Source: Plakobranchus ocellatus (Eukaryota > Mollusca > Gastropoda > Plakobranchidae). Taken from it: DNA of 35,733 nucleotides. The stretch covers positions 1,182,810 to 1,218,542 of the forward strand of contig BLXT01002484.1 in NCBI GenBank assembly GCA_019648995.1, read 5' to 3'. Numbering within the stretch: the stretch's first letter is position 1; every line of letters starts with the position of its first letter. The position numbers were made by a program, and so were the translations under genes. Shown in pieces: positions 1 to 21,200 of this stretch. The notes beneath the pieces are model-generated. The model was not told the origin of the DNA. It ran no database searches and saw only the letters and a program-made list of their open reading frames with translations.

Positions 1-236
1 TATTACATTGCTGAACTGGTATAATAAGAATTATAACCACAATAATGACGGCAACATCAATAAGAAGAAGAAGAATGGGTGTTAACTTCTTAAGCATTAA
101 CTGTAGTTTAAGAATTGCCTTTTACAAAATGTTTAATGACCGTGACATAATGAAATTTTGCATACACGCATCGTCATTGTTCTGGCCTGTTGGGCTAAGC
201 CTCCGCTCACGAAAACTTACCTCCTATACAAGGCTT

Positions 237-589
237 AGCGTAGGCCCACACTGGAAGCGACGCGACATGTCATGGCTAACTTGACAGACTGATGTCGCAG
301 TTACTGTGCGCTACCCACCGACAAGTTAGCCTGATAATTTGCGTAACAAGACTGGCCACGTGGTTCGCGCGGCAACGGTCAGTAGAATTATGTGTGGTCA
401 CGTAATGGCAGCCCCCTTTCCCTTATCCGACAGAGCCACTGACGTAAGACCTGGCTGTAAAACACAAAGGATAGTTCCGACGCTCGGAGAAGTTGCCGAC
501 TTGATGTGCGTTCGCACCAAAGAAAGAGAGTATTTCAAAACATCTATTGTTGGACACGTGAACTGCTGCCTCCAGTGTGGGCCTACGCT
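237..589. mobile_element. Small inverted-repeat element (MITE-like)
   Basis: Positions 237-255 (agcgtaggcccacactgga) recur as an exact 19-base reverse complement at 571-589. They bound about 350 bp that is richer in GC and CpG than the flanks. This is the form of a non-autonomous DNA transposon with terminal inverted repeats. No transposase and no clear target-site duplication is visible, so the family is unassigned and the outer limits may extend slightly beyond the perfect repeat. Confidence 0.55.
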
Positions 590-783
590 CAGGCGAACAT
601 ATATGCTAAAGGTGCATTCTTCTTGAGTTGCAGAAATAGTGAGCAGCCGAGAGAAGTTGAAAGTTTGAAGGAGTATAGAATGTATACTGTTGCTACAAAA
701 CCGCTATTATTTATTTTTCTTTAAAATGCCTATTCCTGCGTCAGTGGTTGTGAAAGAAAATACCCTGCAACTGGCTTTCATTA

Positions 784-850
784 GGATTTGAACCACGTAC
801 TCTTTATGAAGACTCTCACAAGGAATAGCGGACATCCTGACACTTACTTG
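784..850 (-). repeat. Possible tRNA-derived SINE fragment (B-box-like)
   Basis: On the minus strand, 784-794 read as GGTTCAAATCC, which fits the RNA polymerase III B-box of tRNA genes. The sequence before it does not fold as a full tRNA cloverleaf, and I see no good A box. An intact tRNA is therefore unlikely; a degraded tRNA-derived SINE or a chance match are the alternatives. Confidence 0.3.
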
Positions 851-1129
851 TTGCTTATTTAAACAACTGTCAATAATCGGTAACCGGAGGATAGATTTTG
901 TTGGTAAATGTCCGGATGACGAAAGAATTTGAATAAATTTCCAAAGCAATGACTTCTTGTCGCAGTCTCAAACATATTTTAGGCGTATACTTTGTGACAA
1001 GATGAACATTCAACAATCGATTAACTTGTGAATTATAAGAGAGCAGTAGGGGCCTATATGAATTACTGTAGATGAACTTATTTCTTTTATCGGTATAACG
1101 GTCAAAGTGCTTTTTGTGGACCTCTCCTG

Positions 1130-1208
1130 ACAATAACAACAACAACAATAATAATAATACCTGTAATAATAAAAATATATAATAATAAAAACAATAATAA
1201 TAATGATA
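1130..1208. repeat. AAC/AAT-rich microsatellite
   Basis: Interrupted runs of aac and aat trinucleotides. Read on the minus strand, they generate a spurious Tyr/Leu-rich open frame. Confidence 0.85.
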
Positions 1209-1747
1209 ATTTGACATTTATATTTTTTCCTTTTTCCTTTTTCCCTTCACAAAAGTGTAATATTACATTGGTCTAAGATATCCACCTCNNTTTTCCAAGG
1301 TGTAAGATTATATTTTGAACGTCCCCCTATCTTCAAGACTCGTCTAGATAAGTCATTATAAACTTCCCATAAAAAAAAAAATATTCCCCAATTTACAAAT
1401 ACCAGTTTGTACTGCGGGCTCAAGTAATTCATAATTATGATTGCCTGACAATATCATTGAACTTTCAAAACAACGATTTTTTGCGAATAAAACTTGAAAT
1501 ACTTTTAATATTTATTTGCTCTTCGTGATCTGCATCAAGACCTGATTCGCTTAGTGAGTTAATACGGAATATTTTCGGCTTTCACTACTTATTTTATATT
1601 ATTGGCATTTTATAAACTAAGAGGAGACAATCACAAATCACAATCGGTGAACTGATCGCAATCGGATGTGAGAACACAAAAATCTACTTGTTACAAGTGA
1701 AGAGAAATACTACTATTTACTGTCAATAACAGGAGGCACCAAACAAA

Positions 1748-13103
<11,356 letters not shown>

Positions 13104-13391
13104 GTTTAATTTAAAAAAGGAATGACATTTGTTTGAATCTTGCGGAGTTGTACACCAATGTGTTTGACAAGATTGCCTGAGATCATGCAGTAGTGGACGG
13201 CTATGAGACACAAACAAGCAAGCAAGCCTTCTCTGTATGAGCAACATTGTATTGTCTGCGCTGTTAGTTCCTTCCTTGCTTAGTTGCTCATTTGGTTTTC
13301 TTTTCTTTGATCTTCATCCCTCAATTAGTGTCATCATTGCAAAGGCTTCCTTTTCAATTTTACTTCTTAAATTCCTCTTCTATCCCCTTTT

Positions 13392-13427
<36 letters not shown>

Positions 13428-14150
13428 CTATCTCTATCTATCTATTTATATATATCTCTCTTCTCCCTCTTTCTCTCTGCCTTTCTTTTACCATGTTTTT
13501 TTTTTAACAAAGAAAGTAATATCAGCCAGAATCTATTTTTGCAAAACAATAAAGATAAAAAGCCGCTTTCACCTGTATTTTGCTTCTACAGATAATAATT
13601 GTTACACTCAATTGTCTTGAGACCAATGTAAAAGAGTTGGATTGCATCCAAAACTGTGTAGAAAAATTAATTTGAAGTTTTACTTGGTTTTTTTTTTCTG
13701 TAAAATGCTTTTCCCAAAGAAAGTTGAAAATCCCACAGCTTGGCTCAGAATCAGTGAAGTTTTTTACAGTGGCTACCATTGTCATGCTTATGGAAAGAAA
13801 TTTCAATTTCTTTTAACAATTGACAATCTTCAAAATACAACATCCAACACACTCTTGACTAGTTGAGACAATAGCAACACTTAAGAGGCATAGTAGTGTT
13901 AGTGCTGGACTTTTTATAAGTCTGTAGGTTGAAATAAATTTTCCTCTCTCAGTTCTGTCTGACAATGAAATTAGGTATTAACATCTAGAAAGCAGCTGTG
14001 CAGTAATGCCTCTTTGGGTTACAATATAAAGTGCCCATAACCTAATTTGTAGGGTTGGGTGCTAAAATAAGTAAAATGCTTTCTTTACATGATATTATCA
14101 CTGTTGTTATTTTGTAAGAATAAATTCTTGATCAGTAACTGTTTTGTTCC
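13104..14150 (+). other. COPS5 3' UTR (minimum extent uncertain)
   Basis: After the TGA, AATAAA hexamers occur at 13548-13553, 13933-13938 and 14119-14124, with further ones at 14732-14737 and 15652-15657. The cleavage site cannot be chosen from sequence alone, and alternative polyadenylation is possible. A (TC)n tract lies at 13395-13424. Confidence 0.5.
13395..13424. repeat. (TC)15 microsatellite
   Basis: A pure tc dinucleotide run followed by imperfect tcta/tata repeats to about 13464. It lies in the probable COPS5 3' UTR, so the transcript would carry a UC-rich tract of the type bound by polypyrimidine-tract proteins. Confidence 0.9.
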
Positions 14151-16922
14151 AAGTTGCTTTTACATTGATTCTCCCTTGCTTGTTTTTTATTTGAATTGTA
14201 TAGGTTATATTGTTTGTAGCACTTCCAGAGTTCTCATCTTTAACTTTTCTTATCTCTCCTAAATATTGACTATTGTAATTTTCCTCTCTCCTTTCTTTTT
14301 TTTTTTTTTTTTGATTTCTAATCCTCCCCCCTTTTATTTCATGTCAAAAAAACCTTGGTAAATTCTGCCTCTTAACTCTTAGGAATTTTGCAATCCCTTG
14401 TTGTCAAATCCCTGACTTTTTGTCATATGACTTCAATACATGAGCTGAAATTAGGCTAAGAGTGTGTGAAAGACTGAAAGTAAAGATGTATTTTATTTTG
14501 GTGCCATGAAACCTGTTGGATTAAGATTAAACGTCAATAACACTAACAGCAGTTGATAGTCTTCAAAATTATTCTAACAAATTTAAAGTGAACATCAATG
14601 TGAAAGTTTGATGAAAAATTATTATCACTTTCCATTAATTGGCAAAATGTTAATTTTCCTTCTTTTTTTTATGCCAAGAGGCATCTGTTAATTTTCAAGC
14701 TGATGCTCCTCAGAGGAAATTCTACTGTTTGAATAAATGTGAATTTGTGAATGTTGAATACTTCTACAGATGTCAAGCATTTATAGAAGCTTATATTCAG
14801 TCAGTGAAATGTTTCAGTCCATGGTATGTTTGTGATTAAACGAAACAATTTTGCATGCAAATGTGTTTCTCTCTCCCCTTTTTACATTCAAATTTATTGT
14901 ACAGTCGAGTCTTCATAATTTGCAGTCAATTCAGAGTTGGTTGGCGTAATTTAGCTTCTCCCTTTGAGTGGCTTGAACTGTATAAAAAAAGTTCGATTAC
15001 AGGAGGATTCAGTTATTTCAAAATTATATCACCAGTTTCTTACAAATAATCCTAAAACCAAGAATCTCTTAAATTAAAGAGACTTGATCTTTTGCCCTGA
15101 GTGGCATGTGGTATGTATGTTCGTCTATGTTCCTACCGCTTGCTATACACATGCTAGAATATTCAGTCTGTGATCATGAGCAGGAAATGAGAAAGGAAAG
15201 GATTCGGAGCACTGAGCCTTGGCTTAGCTGCAAATCATACTCTGTTTGACCATGTGAGGAGAGGGACACTGTTGTAAGTTTGTGTGTCTACAGCACTCCA
15301 TGACTGATTTAATGTAATTTCATTGATTGTGCATCATGCGGAAAAGGAAGTGGAAGGCATTGAGTCTACAAGGAGAGGGTTGGTTTGAACAAGGAATATC
15401 TTTTGAGAAGAAACCACTTTGGATTGGCTGGTAAAGCCAGAATTATTATGTGACAGGAGGAAGTAAATAAGGTATCAGTTGCCTATGCTTGTTTCATCTT
15501 AGTAAGCTTGATCACACCTTGAAAACAAAAAAAAAAAATTGGAATTGAATACTTTCTTTTCTTGGAATTTCTAGATAAAGATTATATAGATCGTATAAAC
15601 AATATTCTTTGATCAGTTCTATTTTAGTTTGCACAAATCTGTTTTTGATAAAATAAAGACTCATTAAAAATGTATATCCTCTTCATGATTTTAGTCAAAA
15701 TTGATTTAAATTTGTATATATATATATTTTTAAATGTCTTTTTGTTCAATATAAATGACAAAATCTATTGTTTTGGCTATGCATGTGGCTGACACATCCT
15801 TCTTTAGTTCTTACTCCTGGGTCACTGGGTGCCTAGTAGCACTGATAACAGTACCATTGTTGGATTAAAAGTTTTGTTTTTTTTTTAATTTTATATATGC
15901 AACCGTTAAAAATTGACCCCATTAAAACTAAAAATTGTACAACGATCAATCCCTAAAAACATACTTGCAGACACCCCAAGACAACATTACTGCTCTAATG
16001 CCACTTTCCTGATGGACAGGGTGACAAGGAAGGATAAGTCTCGAATTGCCTTGATGTAATTTATACAATAAAAACCACCCAGGCTCAGGGCATTCAGCAA
16101 TTTTGCATTCCTTTTTTAGCTTTTTCTACAAACTCACACTCACCACAGCATCAGCCTTCTCACCCATGGAGTTCTTACACACTCTGCATGGCAGTTCAAG
16201 AATGCTTAATTTTTTTTCTCTCTTCTCTTTTTACATCTTCATTCATGTTAGTATTATAAATTCACAGATCTTGAAATATTTAACTTACAACTGACAGATG
16301 AAATCAGCAAAAGGAAGCATAGTATTTATTTAGAACAAAATACAAAAAATTACAAATCAACACAAAAGCATCGATTACACCCCTGTTAACATGAGGAGAA
16401 AATTTATGTAACATGTCATCCCTAAAGAAATAAAGGTTTAGTAAATGTGTACTATTATTATTAGATTAAACCTAGAGTTTTGCCACTAAACCCTAGCTGT
16501 CAGCAATCTGGACTCTTGAATAACTGTTGAATTTTTTTTCTTTTCATTATTTACCCAGTTTTGAAAAGAGGCTACCCAAACCTATTGCTGGTTTTTATCA
16601 TTTCACCAAGAGATATTCTCTGGAGAACAAAATTGATACCCCAACCTTTTCATGCAGTTTTTCTCCCTTTGCACTCAATGTTCCTGATTGGCATTATTAT
16701 TTCCATTTTACAGGTAATGATACATAAAGACTGAGTTGGTTGGTATTTTCAAACAATAGAATCTGAAAATTCAAAGAAGTTTGTTAAACTTTTAAAACAT
16801 GCCCACATATACCTTCGCGGGCAAAATTACAAGTGTAAAAATACAGCACTCCAGAAACAACTCATAACTTTAAGCATCTTGAAAATGCAGGGGGTCGAAG
16901 AAATAAAATAGATAAGATAGAA

Positions 16923-17147
16923 GAATGCAACCACCAACTTGAAATTTATTTAACCAGATTCAAGCAATGTAGATTACACACTTCGCCTTAGAGCTTTATC
17001 AGAAAAAAAATGTAGAAGAAATTGAGTTTATTGGTATTGTATTGTAATTTTTTCTTCTGACAAACCTTTAGGGCAAAACGTTTCCAGTTATCTTTGTGTT
17101 TTCAAAGCTTTTATTTTAAAGTAAATTTTAAGTTGGTGGTTGTATTC
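16923..17147. mobile_element. 225-bp fold-back element with hammerhead-like cores
   Basis: Left-arm positions 16923-16951 and the reverse complement of the right arm (ending at 17147) match at about 26 of 29 bases around caaccaccaactt. The arms continue as a weaker inverted repeat toward the centre. Each arm carries a ctga...gaa module: ctgacaaacctttagggcaa begins at 17057 on the + strand, and ctgataaagctctaaggcga ends near 16982 on the minus strand. These resemble the CUGAUGA-stem II-GAAA core of hammerhead ribozymes, which is known from Penelope-like elements, but both are altered at core bases. The palindrome is plain; the ribozyme link is inference. Confidence 0.6.
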
Positions 17148-17744
17148 ATTTACTATATTGGGCAAATTAGTAGATCCATATTTTTATGGATATTTATAAT
17201 TTTAGGCAACACACTTTTTGCCCTTAGCTCTTTTATAGTAAGATTCATGTTTTGATTTACAACTATTAGTTTTGGCAAAATTGATGATATTGGTGTAATA
17301 AAAAACTTGAGTAATCACTAATTAAAACCATAAGGCAGAGGCAACTGCAGTTTTTAGGCCATATTTGCCAACACAAGAGTTTAGAACACTGAGCTATCAC
17401 TAAAAAGAATGAAGACACATTTATGCAATTGAGGTAGACAGAGAATAATTTTCATTGAAGGTCTTAAGTGATGGGCAATTGGCAAGGGTAGCAACAACTG
17501 CGTGAAGGTTTGAGTGGAGGAGCATAATTGCCAATGTCTGTTCCAGACAAGGTACCTAAAGAAGAATCAGAGGCTTTTTAAGAGGTCCAAGTGAGACTGG
17601 ATTCAAAGCCATTTTTTCTTATTTAAAATAAAAAGAAATAATAATAATAATTTAAAAAAATACGGAGGCCATAACCTACTCATTCCCTCTTTTACGTCCT
17701 ATCAGTATGACTATCAAGGGCCGTAACTCTAGTATTTTATCTTA

Positions 17745-18020
17745 CACTGAAATCTAGAGTCTAGTCTAGATGTAGGGTAGGATTGTTAGGCCAAGTCGAT
17801 CATTCAATGAAGACATATTTTGTTATTTGACGAATAGGCCTAGATTCCCAAGCCAATTCGCATAACGTTATCTAAATTCAAACAGACGTAGATTAGATTC
17901 AGATTCAACCAAGATTAGACTTAATTTCTAAGCTCTCTTAGTCAATTTAGATCCAAGTCGGATCTAGAGAAATCTAGCCTAGATCTAAAAATTTAGATTC
18001 TTGTCTACTTTCACTTTCAA
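17745..18020. repeat. tagatct/ctagat-rich low-complexity segment
   Basis: Dense, irregular repeats of tctaga, agatct and ctagat motifs, continuing as a short run near 18314-18328 and also present at 10362-10393. The segment lies directly upstream of TRNAU1AP exon 1. No period or unit is regular enough to call a tandem satellite. Confidence 0.55.
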
Positions 18021-18192
18021 CCAAGACCGCTTTGCATTCACGAAAGATAATTTGAATTATGTAGATAGAATCTAGATTAGATTTTATACCTCTCTAATTA
18101 AAAAAAAAAAAAAAAAAAATAAACACGAAATTTAGATCACAATTTTATCCACGCCCATTTTTTTTTATTCAAAGGGAGGGTGAAGAAAAAAG

Positions 18193-18234
18193 ATGTTCAA
18201 CACAGCATTGAGTACATCTTTATGGATGGGTGAT
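18193..18234 (+). CDS. TRNAU1AP: TRNAU1AP coding exon 1
   Basis: A 42-base coding part for residues 1-14, ending in SLWMGD, the start of RNP2 of the first RRM. The donor is GTAAGT in phase 0. The ATG has A at -3, and a stop lies four codons upstream in frame. Confidence 0.93.
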
Positions 18235-21200
18235 GTAAGTAAAAAAGTAAGAGCATATTTTGTAAAATCATGATCTGCATCCAAGTACATCTGATCAAGT
18301 GGCAGAAAGATATAGATCTAGATCTAGGCCTAAAGGTTGAGAAAAAAGTATCAAACATTGCCAAGATTCTCGACCATACTCACTAAGTGATATAGGCCTA
18401 TTATTACTTAATGACAAAACAGGATACACAAAATTTTAGTTTTAGTCAACTGCAGATATAGGTAGAAAATTTTACAATTTTAACCAAGGAAATTAATAGT
18501 AGATCTAGCATTCTTGAATTAACTGTTTTATTCATTCATTCATGAATATTAATTAGATACAAAATGAATAATTTGATGATGAATGTTTAATACAGCTGTA
18601 AATTATATTTTTTTTAAAGTTATCTCTTGGTTAATCTTAAAAAGTTGGTTTTTTTTTTTTAACAGCTTGAAATCTCCTCTAGATTCCTTAAGATTATTTC
18701 ACTATATAGATTAAATAGATCAGGAGCCATCAATAGATTCTTGTTTCTCATGTATCGCTTTTGATGGATTTGAAATCATGTTGTTCTCCTTCAATTCTTA
18801 ATGTCTTACAGATATTTATGTTGATCCCAGCATAAATTTCTAAAAAGTACTCTCAAAATCTTTACCATCAATGTCAAATATCTTTCTAGCAGTAGCATAT
18901 GAACAGCACTTCATATTTTACTTTGTCCAAGACCTTCCGAAATAACCCATGAAGTAGAGATGGAGGCCTTTTTGCATATCTATACACCTTTCCATAAGCA
19001 TTGACAAAGTTAATAATGCATTTCTTGTCCTTTTATCAGGCATGCCAGACTGTTTGTTGATATTCTAGGTCATAAACTGTGTCGTATTCTATACATCAAA
19101 ATATGCGACAGTATTTTCGTAAAATGGTTCATTAAACTGATTGTTCTATGAAATTCACATTCTGTTGCGCTTAAGGCAATACTCTGTAATAACAGTTTTA
19201 CAAAGATCTTCTGGGATCTCACGATTGCATTTTGTGGTATTCTTAACTCTTTATGTCCGGATTTTTTTTCCGCATCTGGACGGAGTTTTCTCCCTCTGCC
19301 CCTTTTCTTTCATATAGTTAGCGGCCGCTGGGAGCGGCCGCTTGGTCATCCGTATCGTTCCGTCGGCTGCTCGGAGTTATTGAGTTAAGTCACAAATAGA
19401 AATAGCATACAAATAGATTCGTTCTTATCTTGGTGTTAGATTAATTTTATCTACCGATTAAACACTGAAAAAACAAACATTATTCGCTAAGGCTGTTAAA
19501 ATTTTTATACAGTAGAAAATAACTACAGCAGGACTTTTGTTTCCAGACAAAACATCCCATTGTAGGCATGTTCCTCCATAGGGATGCAAAGAGAAATGTT
19601 TTTTATGTGACCTTCTTGCTTAGATTCTCCAGTGAATGTTGCACCGCTGGTCATTACATTCAACAGTGAAGTTTCTACCAAAGCTCCCCCCCGGTCTCTT
19701 TCCTCCATCTCTTCTTCACGCAACCACAGATGTCGACCCGCCCAGTCCAACCAACCCTTTGCTCCGCATCCCGGCCTCTTCATTTTCACCTATCCCCCAA
19801 ACACACACACTTTTGATGCACATTACACCACTGATCATTCTATCCAACATTGAAGTGTGTATAAGTAGATATAAACTAGCCTAGATCACAGTCTGGCCTA
19901 GATCTACATAAGGCACTTGATCAGTGCCTTCCCTCTATAAAATCAATGGAGTGACCAATCATAAGGCTGCACACAGCTGACTGTCAAGTTTTCACCTATC
20001 TCAGACCCCTCCCCCTTTTTTTTTCCATGCCTCTGTCACATTTCCACATATTCGATGAGCAGGTGAGGGCCTGCGGTAGTATATGTATTTTACACTAAAT
20101 GATACACAGTCATGTGCGCAATGCTGAACGAGTGGGAAGATAAGTGACGGATGAATAGTAGACTAGAACTGAGGGGAAAGAAAAAGGAGAAAGTAAACCA
20201 AACTGACATGCAGGGCATTGTTCTTCCTCATCAGCCCCCTCCTGCTGTATCCAAGTTTATACCTTTGCTTGTCTCATTAAACCCATGCAGGGGTAATAGA
20301 GTTTAGATACAGTGCACACCTGATAATTCGACATCAAAGGGACCAGGCCACACATGTTGAATTAAAAGAAGGTCGAATTGTGAGAAAAACAAGTTATAGA
20401 GCAAAAAAAAAAAAGGGGGGGNNTTGCCACAGTCTAAGCCAGAGAGCGTTGGCCTAGGCCCAACCTTATATCACACCTTTCCTTCTCCCCTGCGCACCCT
20501 CTACCTTTTTTCCAAACCTCATCACCCCTGCAGTTACTCGATCACAATGAATAGTCTGTGTTATCAGNNNNNNNNNNNNNNNNNNNNNNNNNNNNNNNNN
20601 NNNNNNNNNNNNNNNNNNNNNNNNNNNNNNNNNNNNNNNNNNNNNNNNNNNNNNNNNNNNNNNNNNNNNNNNNNNNNNNNNNNNNNNNNNNNNNNNNNNN
20701 NNNNNNNNNNNNNNNNNNNNNNNNNNNNNNNNNNNNNNNNNNNNNNNNNNNNNNNNNNNNNNNNNNNNNNNNNNNNNNNNNNNNNNNNNNNNNNNNNNNN
20801 NNNNNNNNNNNNNNNNNNNNNNNNNNNNNNNNNNNNNNNNNNNNNNNNNNNNNNNNNNNNNNNNNNNNNNNNNNNNNNNNNNNNNNNNNNNNNNNNNNNN
20901 NNTTATCAGATACATTCATTTTGCTTTGGGAGGTGGCCAGGTCAAAGCATTTTGGTTTAGTTTGATCAGAAAATCGGACGAGAAGTGTCGAATTAAGAGA
21001 AATGAGCCAAGAGCATGTCGATTTGGGCAAAGGTTTGTTTTTAAGGATTAAGAGCCAGTTATTTGGGACTTTTTAAGTGCATCGAATTAAGTGGGTGTGC
21101 ATGCTTTTGTGTGTGTGTTAGTTATGACAGGAGACATGATTGGCCATTTCTCCCTCAAATCTGGCACATACATGTATAAAAAGGAAGAATGTGCTTTGAC

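Larger units (their letters stand above)
1..1747. other. Upstream region and probable promoter/5' UTR of COPS5
   Basis: No gene is recognisable here. The open frames are short, low in complexity or lie in repeats. The stretch contains a small inverted-repeat element (237-589), a possible SINE fragment (784-850, minus strand), an AAT/AAC-rich microsatellite (1130-1208) and two undetermined bases (1289-1290). The COPS5 5' UTR must end at 1747. An in-frame TAA at 1727-1729 closes the frame just upstream of the start codon. I cannot place a transcription start or a TATA box with any confidence. Confidence 0.6.
14151..18192. other. Distal COPS5 3' UTR or intergenic region, and TRNAU1AP promoter region
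   Basis: No gene is recognisable. AATAAA at 14732 and 15652 could serve a long COPS5 3' UTR. The stretch holds a fold-back element (16923-17147), a tagatct-rich segment (17745-18020) and a 20-base poly-A run (18100-18119). The promoter of TRNAU1AP must lie at its right end. I see no clear TATA box or initiator. Confidence 0.6.

Noticed and set aside
870..1217. Minus-strand 115-residue open frame rich in Tyr and Leu
   Set aside because: The N-terminal part is the translation of the AAT/AAC microsatellite; the rest has no family resemblance.
13237..13620. 127-residue Leu/Ser-rich frame after COPS5
   Set aside because: Its length comes from the (TC)n tract read as Leu-Ser repeats in the 3' UTR.
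14900..14920. tacagtcga at 14900 as the left end of another pogo-like element
   Set aside because: No matching inverted terminus was found downstream, so it may be a solo remnant or chance.
20424..20960. Long open frames across the N run
   Set aside because: Most residues are X from the gap; the visible residues show no family.
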